A stretch of 64,000 bases of DNA from NCBI GenBank assembly GCA_025094145.1, contig JALLLS010000002.1, forward strand, positions 992,001 through 1,056,000. Reading direction: 5' to 3'. This stretch comes from Spinellus fusiger. Its lineage: Eukaryota; Mucoromycota; Mucoromycetes; Mucorales; Phycomycetaceae. Shown one piece after another: positions 23,821-36,274 of this stretch (its first letter is position 1; each line of letters starts with the position of its first letter). The notes under the pieces are model-generated. The model made no database searches. It had not been told where the DNA came from and saw only the letters and a list, made by a program, of their open reading frames with translations. The translations under genes and the position numbers were made by a program.

Positions 23821-24512
23821 AAACAAAACTTAAACAAATAAAAACACCGAACTATTTACAATCAATGCCAAGATCTATATTTTATAAAGTCATACTGTGT
23901 TTTAATAGGCCAAAGATATTTATCAAACATTATATATCTCAATATTCTGTTGTATCAATAAGTTGTAAATGTACATCTTTTCTCTTACTCTCTCTGATAG
24001 ATATGCTATAATGTACTCTGATTCTTATCTATAGAATGATCAGGTATTGGGTACAAGCTGTCGTATTATTAATTCCTCATTTGCCAAAATCATACACACT
24101 CATACAGGTGGTTTATAGTAGTATCTTCAGTTACTCTAGCCAATATATTGGTGTATGAGAAACTACAGACAGAGATGCTTATATCAAAAGTTGATATTAA
24201 AGTTGATATTAAAGTTGATATTGATATATTCATAAGTGATGTAATGTAATTTCTTTTGCCTTTGCTTTTGCTGATACTTGTCTATTCTAATGAAAGTTAT
24301 ATGCAATCCAAGCAAAATAATTAATATAGTGTAACCTGCTCAAGAAATTATCATCATTTACAATTCCACCAGCCTTTTCCTTGTCCACATTCTGCTATAA
24401 CATGGCTATCACTATGAATTCTTTGAATAGTCAGTACATAACATATATAAATTGATACTCCACCGATAAATCATTTACTAAATATAGTAATTGATGTTAT
24501 TAATATCTTACT
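23821..24512. other. Spacer between transposons
   Basis: AT-rich, with a 12-13 bp tandem repeat (gttgatattaaa) at 24191-24226. Nothing else was recognised. Confidence 0.5.
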
Positions 24513-25736
24513 ACGCACCCAAAGATTTCTGGGATATAAAAAGAAATATTATGAGAATGAAATCACAATATTCTTATGATTGGCTAATGTGTTTTAAAAT
24601 GCTTTTTCGCTGTCTAAATGAACAACTTCAAACTCTACTTGTCTATTCTAGCAACGGCTATTGGCTTTGCAATTTAAAAGTATAGAATTGGCTGTAAAGA
24701 CAAGAAATAGAACAAGAATCACCCCAAAATTACAACTCAGTCACTGAATTTATTGTTTAACATAATGTGTTATCCTTAGGCCCACAGTATTTGCAGTATA
24801 ACACTGCTTGAGAAGGATGTATTATAGAGCACACACAGAATTAACTCTAGTGGTCATTGTCCATAAAATAGAACCAAATGCAACTATATTAAGAACAGTA
24901 TAATCATTTATTGAATCCATATTCATAATCACTTCAATTGTCTCATTGTGGCTGGTATTAACAATACTACTTAGTGAAAACAAGATATTGTTTCTAATAC
25001 TGTCTTTTAGGTCCAAGGCAAATAGAGTGTGAATTGTTTGACTTGTGAATTTTGAGTGGAGGCTAGTGTATAACTCACCAGAATAGAGAAAGATAAATTA
25101 TTATTTGTTTTGATAATTCCCTCCTTTTGTTATTTCCCGAACTGCACATACAACTTAACACTCAAATACTCGTCAAGATAAGCATATCTGAGCAAGGTAA
25201 TGTGTTATTATTAACAAAGAGAAACAATAGAAGGAAGTGATAGAAACTACTAAGGACTATTCTAGTGATAAAAAGGTAAGCAGTGTCTTCATCTGGGCTT
25301 GATATCATTATATTCTACAAGACACTCATTGTATTGTTATTAGGCAAGTAAAGACTCCTTTCAAGTCAGTCCCAAGTAGTCTTCTATACTGTCTATGGTG
25401 TCTAGGGTATACTCCTGAGCATAATTATCTATCTTCCAAAGATAAATCATTATAATGTTGGGGTATAGATTCTATTGCTATGAAGAGAATATACTTAGGC
25501 ATTAGTTATAGTCATAATATAGTATTAGCTATACTATTATAATAAACAATTTTATTCATAAACAATATATTCTATTGATAATACAATATCATATTGAGTT
25601 ATCCTACAAAAGGAAATAATAATTTGGATATCCTCAAACCTTTGATTTTAAACACAGATACATAAAATGTGCTTTTTTGCGAACGTAAAAGGGAAGTTGT
25701 GTCACTTCTTCAAGGCCAGAAAATCTTTGGGTGTGT
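24513..25736 (-). mobile_element. K family copy 2, internal-deletion derivative (1.22 kb)
   Basis: The ends form an inverted repeat of about 20 bp (acgcacccaaagatttctgg and, reversed, acacacccaaagattttctgg). Both arms align with copy 1, but about 2.6 kb of copy 1 (roughly 18235-20855), including all transposase sequence, is missing; the junction lies near 25025. This is the classic form of a non-autonomous element that needs transposase in trans. Its TIRs are better preserved than those of copy 1, so it probably moved more recently. Confidence 0.75.
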
Positions 25737-25937
25737 AATAATAAGAAATGGCACTAAGAACTAAACAGGGTAAGCTAAATAGCATACAGAGAGTATTTGG
25801 GGAGACAAAGTAGCCTAAAATAAGAAATACAGTACAACACAGAGATATCAACAAATGCTCTTCCATACCATGATTCGAACCTTATCTATTGTATCCAATA
25901 TCGACATAAAATAAAACTCAGTCCATTCTCCGTATTG

Positions 25938-25957
25938 ACCAATTGACTATAAATATG
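25938..25957 (+). promoter_or_regulatory. CCAAT box and TATA box of the dehydrogenase gene
   Basis: The sequence gaccaattg is followed 5 bp later by tataaatatg, about 55 bp upstream of the start codon at 26004. This arrangement fits a fungal core promoter. No experimental support. Confidence 0.5.
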
Positions 25958-26003
25958 TGGATTTACACTTTGAGTTATCTTTATTATAAACTATTCATTG
26001 ACC

Positions 26004-26988
26004 ATGTCTCTCCAGTGTGCTTATATCGGGTTGGGTGCCATGGGCTACTCTATTGCCGGTCACATCGCCAAGAATCTCCAAGAACAAGGTCATCCTGAAT
26101 TGTTTGTCTACAACCGCACACAGACACGTGCCGAGTCATTGAAAGAAACACACCCTGTTAAAGTGGCCTCTTTAGAAGAATGCGCCAAGGCTGATGTTAT
26201 CTTCAGTTGTCTGTTGAACGATAGCATTGTAGAAACCGTTATTACCGGTTTAATTTCTTCTGGTTTGAAAAAGGGAGCTATTATCGTCGAGCAGTCCACT
26301 GTGGCACCTACATTAGTAGATTCACTCGCACAAAAAGCCAAGGAACACGGGGTTATCTATCTGTCTTGTCCCATTATGGGTCCTCCTGCCTTTGCAGCAT
26401 CTGCCAATCTTCTTGTACTGCTGGCCGGCCCAAAAGAAGGACGTGCTATTGTAAAACCTTTGTTGATTCCTGTCATTGGAAAGAAGTTTATTGACCTTAG
26501 TGAAGACCCCGCCCAGGGTTCTCGTCTTAAGCTATGCGGCAACTTTTTCATAACTGGCTTGTGTGAAATGATCGCAGAAGGATTGACATTGGGTGAGGCA
26601 TCGGGTATTAGTGAAGGAAAAGTGGGCGAGCTTCTGAACAGCATGTTTCCTCAAACCGTACTGAGCATCTACTCCTCTCGTATGATCGAAAAAACATACA
26701 ATGACCAAGTTCATTTTTCACTCACTGGCGCTAAAAAAGATGCCACTCATGTTTTGAAAATGGGTGAAGCTTATGGGGTTGATTTACCTGTTACCAGACT
26801 TTTCTTGGATAATTTGGAAAGTGCAAAGGAAAAGAAGGGCGATATTGATTTGACTGGCATTGTTGGCAGTAAGTGCGACTCTATCTCTTATCTTGAATGT
26901 GTTCTAATATATTATTCATTATTATTTTATAGGTGTGCGTGAAAAGGCAGGCCTTGAATTTGACTTAAAATCCACTCCCAAGCAATAA
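26004..26988 (+). CDS. 3-hydroxyisobutyrate dehydrogenase-family NAD(P)-dependent oxidoreductase
   Basis: A 306-residue beta-hydroxyacid dehydrogenase. Residues 6-14 read AYIGLGAMG, the GxGxxG dinucleotide-binding loop of the Rossmann fold; VYNRTQTR near residue 35 ends the second strand and suggests NADP-type charge. CPIMGPPAFAASANLLVLLA carries the substrate-binding region, and KLCGNFFITGLCEMIAEGLT holds the catalytic Lys/Asn helix. Family members oxidise 3-hydroxyisobutyrate (valine catabolism), tartronate semialdehyde or similar substrates; the exact substrate cannot be assigned. Two exons: 26004-26868 and 26933-26988, with a 64-nt intron. The start is ATG in an accATGt context. A TTG six bases upstream is not a credible start. 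The last codons and the stop lie within a transposon TIR (see the element at 26973). Confidence 0.88.
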
Positions 26989-27830
26989 GTTACTAATCAA
27001 AAAATCAATTATTTTGAAATTATTTTATTTTGAAAAATAAAAGCATATTTATCAGTCAAAAATGTTCATAATAAAGGGTTCATGGAATAACATAATATTT
27101 GAAGCAATTATTCTTTAAATGATTATCTACATTCTTATAAATATATTGCTCAGTACTTTGTAGTAAAGTCTTTATTCTTTATCGCAGCGGAACACCTTGG
27201 TATGTTATCCACTAATTTTTTCATAAATTCATTTGGAATCTTCCCCCATTCACTACACAAGCATCGTTCAAGCTGTTTTGCATTGGTTATGCTTGTGAGT
27301 AAGTGTCATACTAGGTTGTCTTGATGGTGAGCATGAAAAAAACCCGAGTTTATTCATGTATTTTAGAAATATACTACGGCAAATATCCACGCCTGCATCA
27401 TTCATATTTTTCAAATGATATGCAATTGTTTGCATAGGGTTTCTGCGAATAGACAGAATGATAGCCAGTTTTGAAGTAGATGACACCTTTTCAGGTCTTC
27501 CTGTATGTATTTTGAGTTGAAATGTGCCTTTGTTTTTATACAATAGAAGAGTCTTGCCCACTGTGCTCTTCGGGATGTCAAGATTATCAGAAATCTCTTG
27601 ATAAGTAGCATGTCTTTTCCATAGTCCTATAATTTGACCTTACATAAACATATCATACTCTCTTCTTTTGGTGAGACTATCTTCATGTCTTTGGCGGAGA
27701 GTTGGCTGATTTTTATTGCTTGAAGTCATTTTTTAAATAGGTTATAAAAGAAAAGAAAAAGACTTCTGTTTTATTGAAGAATAAAAAATAGAAGTTTATC
27801 TTTTGTCTAGTCACTTATTACTTAAAACTG
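26973..27830 (-). mobile_element. Tc1/mariner element (family M), internally deleted copy A
   Basis: The left TIR begins cactcccaagcaataagtta. The right end reads, reversed, cagttttaagtaataagtga. The whole copy aligns end to end with the longer copy at 46978-48338, apart from a deletion of about 0.5 kb. The minus strand encodes a helix-turn-helix fragment (27561-27268: TGRPEKVSSTSKLAIILSIR, then NMNDAGVDICRSIF), the DNA-binding part of a Tc1 transposase, and no catalytic residues. Its left TIR overlaps the end of the dehydrogenase gene. Confidence 0.75.
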
Positions 27831-27849
27831 TAGATTCAATCACATCCAA

Positions 27850-28855
27850 CTGAGTTTAATACTTTTGAAGATAGATTTTAGAACAAAATAGATAGGATAT
27901 GTTCAACATTAAATAAACCACTCTACGTTTGGTATAAGAGCCTTAAACTTAAGCATACCAAAGACCAACATATTTAATCATTGAAAATAAAATAATAATA
28001 ATAATACAGTTAGTATTTTGTTGGGCCTCCTCTGGCATCAATGACTATCTGGTATTTATCCGTCATACTTTGAATTTATTGTTGTGCAAGTTCAACACCA
28101 ACTCTCTCACCCACTCCTCTGTAAGTAGAGCCTTCAAATATTCAACATTGATAATAGATGCCCTTCCTTTTTCAGTTCATCTTTCCAAGGCCCGCCAGAC
28201 ATGTTCAATTGAGTTCGAGTCAGGGAATTGTATAGGCCAGTAATCAAAGCTCTTAATTTGATGCATCTCTTTCCGCTGTCTGGCATAGTCCCTAGTATGA
28301 CAGCTATCCTATTTGCACAGTCAAGCCATTTCTCCTTGTGTTTTCTCAGTTAAGGATGGCGTGTGGTCTATAGAAGAAGATCCAAACCCTGACTGATGGT
28401 AGTAGTTGATAATAGTGTTTCTACATACATCCGCCTCAAACTTCAACATGTCTAATTTTCAATTTCAACTGATTGTATGGGGCAAATAGACCCTTTCTAA
28501 TAACATATTCCAGGTGTCTAGGGCTCCTTTCATTCACTGTTTTGGGGGTTTCTACGACCCTTTAAACAAAGTAGTGACCTATGTTTATTGATGTTTCTGA
28601 TAATATTTTGAACTATAGGCTTTTTCATCTCAATTACACTCACAATCACAGCCAATTTTAATCCTGCTTTCAACAGGTGTTATATACTACATCATCCTCC
28701 ATCTTTCGCCTTATCTTATTCTTCATGGATATGAGTTTATGAATATCTATCTTACATTTAGTGTTGGTTTAATAATATTTGGAAAGAATAAGAGTTTTAT
28801 GCAAAAGAAAGAGTTTTTTATATATTAAATATTAGGCAAGTATTAAATACAATGG
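27850..28855 (-). mobile_element. Tc1-like relic (family N), copy 1
   Basis: TIRs related to caattgnatttaatactt bound about 1 kb. The minus strand retains a recognisable transposase end (FPDSNSIEHVWWALER) followed by an in-frame TGA. An inverted copy at 50645-51645 is nearly identical by eye (scattered, mostly transition differences) and shares the same TGA. Both copies therefore descend from an already broken element. Confidence 0.7.
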
Positions 28856-29020
28856 GGTTTGACAGTATAGCAAAAGAAAACACGACAACTCCAAAAGATG
28901 CAACTAGAACCAATAAAAGGCCCAAGTCCATTGGTTCATCCTTTTCCTCCTCAGTCATTGAACGGAGACTTCATTAATGACTGACGGAAACACACGGAAC
29001 AGACAGACAGTCTAAAAAGT

Positions 29021-29038
29021 GATAAGACATGTCTTATC
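29021..29038. promoter_or_regulatory. Perfect 18-bp palindrome with two GATA motifs upstream of REV3
   Basis: The sequence gataagacatgtcttatc is its own reverse complement. It holds a GATAAG on each strand around acatgt, and lies about 190 bp upstream of the REV3 start. It could be a dimeric GATA-factor or other dimer site. This is inferred from symmetry and position only. Confidence 0.35.
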
Positions 29039-29227
29039 TGATCTTGTCATGCAAAAATAAAAATAAAATAAAAAAGTTTAGTATTACAATATTTACCAAT
29101 TTTCCAAAGTTACAAAGTAGCTATGGTGATACTTTTCTATTGCTTGTTTCCAATGGTACTATTGCTCCCTTTTTAATGCGCGACGGTCGCTAAACATTTA
29201 ATAACACAAGTCCTTGTTTAACTTTAC

Positions 29228-32200
29228 ATGATGGATTCTTCATATATTTCTATACGTATTATCAATATCGACTATTATCTTTCATCACCGGGACATTTTG
29301 ACCGCAAACAAAGCCCTTTTAGTGAAACTGACATTGATAGAGTCCCAGTGATCAGAATATTCGGATCCACACCTGCTGGACAAAAGACATGTTTGCATGT
29401 ACATCAGGTAATCAACATGTCAAAAGAGAATCTTTCTTGTCATACAATGACTTTTGTACAGCTTGAGCAAGAATACATACACTTAATGAATATAGGCCTA
29501 TCCATATTTCTATGTGCCATTTCCACTTCCCTCCAATGACACAGAGGATATCCAGCAAGCCATCTACCAATTTGGTGCTTCTATTAACTGTGCCATGAAA
29601 GTATCTGAGAAAGATGTCACTAGAGCCTACAATGGACACTATCTGGCAGGTGTCGTGCTTGTAAAAGGCGTCCCATTTTATGGATACCATGTTGGATACC
29701 AAACCTACCTGAAAATCTACCTTCTCAATCCTACTGACAAACCACGTATGCTGGAGCTCCTTCAAAGTGGGGCTATCATGAACACTGAATACCAGCCTCA
29801 TGAAGCCCATGTTCCTTATGAACTTCAATTCCTCATGGATTACAATCTGTTTGGTATGAATTTTATTCATATTCACATCAATTCTTCTGTCCTTCCCCAT
29901 AAAGACCATTGTGAGCCATGGGTGCAGTTCAGTGTAAGATTTAGATTACCCATACCAGAAGAAGTCAACATTTCAGAAACACATCGATCGAGTCAGCTTT
30001 CAGCCTCTCATTCTCAAAATACCAATTCTACATCCTCTCTCTTTACAAAAAAAACTGTGCCTGATGATCTTCAGTGGGATGAATATTCTCGATTAAGCCA
30101 TTGTGAACTCGAATTGGACACAACGGTATTAACCGTCAGTAACCGTCTTCAATTAAAAGAAAGTAGCATTCATACGAGTTTAATGGGAGAGAAGAAAACA
30201 CAAGAAGGAATACTTGGTGAAGAAAGCAGGGGTAATCATACACCACTGGTAAAATCACTTTCTGCTCTTTGGATAGATGAAAAACATAGACGCTTAGCCA
30301 AGGGATTGTCTGGTCCTGCACTACCTATTCGTCAATATGAAGAGCGCAATATAAAAGAATTCTATCCACTTATAGAGAGATTAAGAAAGTCTCTAAAGGA
30401 AAGAATAGAGCAAGACTCTTTGTCTTTTAGCGAAAATGACTGCCTGCCGCCTGGAATATTAACCACACACCAGGCTGTTGAGGCACTGTACCCCCCTGAA
30501 TACTTTCAGCTCAAAGAAGCATCTATGATAGATGAGAATGAGAATGGAACACAGAACACAGCTCTGTCTTATAATTCATCTTTATCCTCGGTAATAAAGG
30601 ATAGTCTTGGAGTTAAGATGAATGAAGATCTAGAAGAGATAAACAGTAACAAAGATGATTTTCAGTTATCACAGACAGAAACATCCTATTTCAATGTCTC
30701 TGAGGCTTCTTTCATTATACAGAATTAACAGAAAAAACAATAACCGAAGTTGATGCCAAAGTCATTGAGGAACTCATGGGATCGCAATCATTTTGGGGGA
30801 GTGATTTGGATGAAAACGAGCTTGTTGCTATGCTGAAACAAGAAGAAATGAAGTATGAAGAAGAACACAGATTGAAAGAAGAACAAGAGGACAATGCTTT
30901 CTTTGAAGACTATGAAGATGAGTTTGAAAAGGACATTCTCGAATGGATCGAACAAGCTGAGAGCATTGAGAAAGCATCCATCAACCCACCTGTAGAAATT
31001 TCATATGAGATTCCTTACATAGGGAAGAGTGTCGATGTCAGAGGGTAAAAATGGGTTTATTAGAAATATACAGTTTAGGACTAACCTCATCAGCAGAGGA
31101 GAAGTATCTGAATCAAGTTCAAGCGCATATGAAAAGGTTACTTTAGGATTATCCTCAGCACTATCCACTGTTACTGTAGATACTGGCACACCCACCCAAG
31201 TACCTGGCATGAGCAATGATTTAGAGTTAAATATAAGTCAAATTCCTCCTTCTTATAATAAGTAAGTGAATAGTGTTGAATTTCATGAGAACAAATAGCT
31301 TACTATCTTTCCCATATCTCTCAAGTCAGTGTAAAAGAAAACGTTCACGTATTCCACAGATTGATGGCACTCACGATCATTCTGACTCTGATACAGAAAT
31401 TAAAGGAAAGTCCACAGACTCCATACTCTCATGGACACGCCAAAATAAACATAATAATCAATCAAAAAGAAGAAAAATAAACGTAGAGAGCTATCCCATA
31501 CTGCGTACATTTACAAAGAAAGTCGACTCAGTTTATATCAAAACAGATCCAAAGCTACAAGGGGCCTTCCAGAGCTGTTTAGATAATGCAAAAAATCAAA
31601 TGAATGAAGAAAAGATAGATGATAAAGATAAAGATAATACAACTGAAGGCTACGATAAAGTGAACTCTATTAGTTTTCACCAACAATTGGATATTAGCCC
31701 CTTACCAGAAAAAGAATACTCCAAGAATTCAAAAAGAATGTCAGAAGTGCATAAACCCAAACCTAGATCCTCAAGTCCTGCGAATGAATCAAATGAAGAA
31801 CAGCAAGAACTCGGCTATCCTTCTTCAACTCAATATGACATTGGATCTACTCATGAAGACACAGTTTCATTTAGCAACTCATTTAACTTTGCCGATTTTT
31901 CATGTGATGATAGCAAAAATGCAAGATCATTGTTCTTGGGTGATTCCATAGAAGATAGTATGGAGATTAATGCAAGCCCCAAAGAACTCGGTCTCTCATC
32001 AGTACCATTGGATGATGTACCTTTGTATAAAGAATATAAATACAGCTACCCACCTCCTGATATTAACATACCTACTTGTACTGTTTATCAAGAACCATTC
32101 TACAGTAATCCAAAAGATGTACCAAACTACACCAAAGAGTTTTACGGAAAAGAATTCAAAGTGATCTCTAAATCAGTTCAACATCTGAGAGATTTTGATC

Positions 32201-35200
32201 CTTCTATTTATACAGGAACTTCCTTTGTCAAACCTCAACACAAATACTCACCAAATAAATCAAATATTACAATGTGGTCTCCTACGATGCCCCCTCCAAG
32301 CTTCAATGAAGTTGAAGAATGGCAGAAAAATCAATTATTTGCCTTGGTAAGAGATACACAAAACTGCACTTCAAGTATTTAAGTTACTAACACTGGTAAA
32401 TAAATATATATATATACTAATAACAGAAGAAAAAAGTCATTATCTCTTATACTACTGAATCTCCTAAAGAAGTTAAGTCAGATAAAAAGTAACTAGTCCT
32501 ACCGTCAAGACAGATTTCCAGATGGATATTCTTAGTCTTGAAATACACGGTAAGATCAACTCATTCCTAGAAATTAAATAAATGAGATAACGACTGATAT
32601 GATCTCTTTATAACTACATAGTGGATACACACGACCAGTTATTACCAGATCCTAGTAATGACCAAGTTCAGCTCATATTTTGGTGTCTGTGTAAAGCATA
32701 CATATCAACCAATGATAAAGGAAATACAAACAAATACACAGGAGTCATTTCTTTGAATCCTATACCTATATCCAAGATTGGCATTGCTGGTACGTTATAT
32801 ATACAATATTAAGCTATGAGTGAGTATTAATCATTTCAAAATAAAGAAATTCAATTCGATTATGTTCAAAATGAAAGAGAACTCTTCTATACCTTAATAA
32901 GAAAAGTCCGTATGTATGATCCGGATATCTTGACAGGATATGAATTGAATAATTCATCTTGGGGATATCTGATCGAGCGTGCTTTAATTCTAGGTAAGAG
33001 TACTACTCTCAATTAAGACCTTGTCTAAAGAGATATGATGCTATAGGCATTCCGTTTTCCAATGAAATATCTCGAATCCACCACAACACAAATGCAGAAA
33101 ATAGAAACACCTGGGCTTATAAAAAAACATCTATTGATCAGATTCCTGGCCGGCATATGATCAATATCTGGCGTCTGATGAAACAAGAAATGATCCTAAC
33201 AAGTTACACATTCGAGAATGTGGCATACAAGCTTTTAGATCAACGGTAAGTCTAAACCAGACTATTATTAATAGTGTCATAAAAAGCTCGTTGAGTCTTG
33301 ATACTATATCCATTTTAGTGTTCCATACTACTCCCCTAAAGTTTTGACATCTTGGAATAAGCACTCTACTGTATTGTTCCATCACAGACTTCTCCGTTAT
33401 TACATTGATAGAGTGCAGATGAACTTGAAGATTCTCTCTATTTCTGGAGTCATTAGTAGAACGTCAGAATCTGCTCGTATATTTGGAATCAATTTTTATT
33501 CTGTCCTTACAAGAGGATCCCAGTTTAGAGTTGAGTCTGTTATGTTTCGTATTGCTAAGCCAGAGAATTATGTGATCCTTAGTCCTAGCAAAAAACAAGT
33601 AAGAAAAAGAAAAAGAAAAAAGGACATTTATCATGAATGTACAGTATTATCTAAGCTCTCACTATTGCTATTCTATTGCTTAGGTTGGGCAACAACAAGC
33701 ACTCGAGTGTCAGCCTTTAGTTTTAGAGCCAGAATCAAAGCTTTATACCAGTCCAATTGCTGTTTTGGATTTCCAATCTCTGTATCCTTCCATTATTATT
33801 GCCTATAATTACTGGTAAGGTGTTTATTTATTATAGTTGATATCTAATCATAATAATACTTACTTTTATAAATAATCTTCTGCTATGTATTTATGATGCT
33901 TATACAGTTATTCTACTTGTTTAGGCAAAGTCAATTTAAAAAGTGACAAGAAGTTTGGAGTCGGTACACTGAATGTGCCTGAGGGCCTTGTTGGTGTTCT
34001 GAAAGATCATATCAATGGTAGGATGTTTATTGACTCTACAAAACATTTTACCTATCTTTAGAATATTTTATTTATCAGTGGCAAGCAATGGTATCATGTA
34101 TGTCGACCAAACAATTCGTAAAAGCCTGCTAGGGAAGATGCTGGAAGATATATTAGAAGCTAGAGTTATGGTAAAACAAGCCATGAATGATTATATACAG
34201 GATGAAGTAAGTATTAATAAAATAAATGTATAGAACAAATATCTAAATGATAATATATCTTACTTATGCATACACATGTCATCTTTTCTCTCTCTCTAGG
34301 ATCTATTGCGTATGCTAGATTACTGCCAACTAAATCTAAAGCTCATTGCCAATGTCACCTATGGCTACACTGCTGCTTCTTATTCCGGAAGAATGCCAGC
34401 TACCGATTTAGCCGATAGTATTGTGGAAACAGGAAGAGTGATAATGGAAAAGGTAGTTTGATATGCAGGATCTACCAATGGATAAAAAAGGCATTCACTA
34501 AGAAGTTTTATTGTAGGCTATTAGTTTCATTAATGAACATCCAACATGGGGTGCAAAAGTTGTGTATGGAGATACCGACAGTATGTTTGTTCACTTTCCA
34601 GGGAAAACTCGCCATGAAGCCTTTCTTCTTGGAAAAGATATTGCAGAGGAAGTTACAAAATTGAATCCATGTCCCATCAAACTGAGATTTGAAAAGGTAA
34701 CATACACAAAAACTGAGTAGCTTAGTCTGGTATATTAATCAAACAGTACACTATTTTCATATGTATAGATATATCATCCTTGTATATTGATATCCAAAAA
34801 ACGATATACAGGCTACAAGTATGAACATATTTCAAGCACCAAGCCAGTTCTAGAATCTAAAGGCACTGAAATAGTGAGAAGTGATGGTACTGCAGCAACC
34901 CAAAGAATAATGCAGTCTGCAATAGAGTAAGCTATACATATCTATCCATCAATTCACCAAGTATTCATATTTGGTTTTTCTTCTTTTTCTTAGGATTTTG
35001 TTCAAGACAAAAGACATGTCTGAAGTAAAGAACTATCTTTATAGGGAGTGGAACAGAGTTATATCTGACAAAATATCTATACAAGAACTTATTATCACAA
35101 AAGCAGTACGACTTATGAAATATACAGAAAGAAGTCTTCCAGCAGGCGCACAAGTAGCCTATAATAGAATGGCTATAGACCCTCGTACTGAACCACAATA

Positions 35201-36037
35201 TGGAGAACGAGTACCCTATGTTGTTATCTATAAGGACGGCTTAAATGCAAAGTTAAGCGAGCAAGTTGTTCATCCAGAAGCATTGTTTTTAGACAGGTAT
35301 TTTTGTTCGTGTCTAGTCAAGTGAAAAAAGAAAGAAAGAAATACTAAATATTACGATTGCTTGCCTTATCAGTTCACTTAGGTTGAATGCCGAGTACTAT
35401 ATACGTAAACAACTAATTCCTCTTCTTTCCCGAATATTTAATTTGATGGGTGTCGGTAAGTCCATAGACTCGAGTGTTTGTAACAACTATATATCATCAA
35501 TGTATTTCTATTTTACTTCAGATATTAAGACATGGTATGATGAAATGCCTCGATCTCAAAAAGCAAAGGCTATTTTATCTCATCACTATAGAAAGAGTAT
35601 TAAGAGAAGTACTCATATTGATGAGTATTATAAAAGTAATAGCTGTATTGTCTGTCGAGATCATACTAGCCAGTGTAAGTTATGGCTTGGAAGATATTTT
35701 TTTAGACTTAATAAGAAAATGCCACTGTCTATTAGCCATCTGTACCAAATGTTCAAAACAACCAGCCCAGTCAATCTACACACTTATATCACGACAGAAC
35801 CAAGTACAAAAGAAATGGAAGACCATTGCAACCCATTGCCATGACTGTTCAAGACTACCACCTATCTACACCACACCTGATGAATCTAGTGAATACTCTT
35901 ATGCAACAGATCACCCGTGCAGTTCTCTTGACTGTCCACTCTTCTATGATAGAGTCAAAACAAAGAATGATTTGCATGAAGTGGCACAGTATGACCCATT
36001 CATCTACCAATGGCCTTTTGCAGATTCATTTCCATGA
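29228..36037 (+). CDS. REV3: DNA polymerase zeta catalytic subunit
   Basis: A B-family translesion polymerase of about 1,830 residues in about 21 exons, working in the nucleus with Rev7. The N-terminus contains YQFGASINCAMKV and ends its domain with the HINSSVLP region. A disordered middle (about residues 180-960) follows, with IPQIDG. The inactive exonuclease domain starts at 32522 with MDILSLEIHVD, where the catalytic Asp is replaced. Polymerase motif A is DFQSLYPSIIIAYNYC (33684-33814), motif B KLIANVTYGYTAASYSGR (34300-34452), motif C YGDTDSMF (34517-34696), then ISKKRYTGYKYE. The C-terminus has CIVC and CHDC/CSSLDC groups for zinc and an iron-sulfur cluster. Later exons are secure: 32622-32789, 32847-32993, 33047-33245, 33319-33598, 33684-33814, 33908-34017, 34079-34206, 34300-34452, 34517-34696, 34769-34926, 34994-35296, 35373-35455, 35522-35674, 35706-36037. 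Splicing at 31045-31330 and 32347-32521 is uncertain. Confidence 0.92.
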
Positions 36038-36274
36038 ACAAATAACACACATATACATGTGCCTATCTTTATAAATTCATACATCCTTTTCTCCTATAAA
36101 CCACCCCATTTACTCGTCCATGGTTCCATCTTTCTCCACTCAATGCATTTAACTTGTGAATGATAAATGCAGTAATCCATTTATATCGAGTCCTCTTTTT
36201 ATTTTTTTTATTGTTTAAGGCTGTTTATTGCTTAGACTTGACAATAAATTTCTAATAAATAGAGCCAGGATTAG

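Noticed and set aside
25870..25895. tRNA-like T-loop on the minus strand (ggttcgaatcat)
   Set aside because: Flanking bases cannot form the T stem, acceptor stem or D arm.
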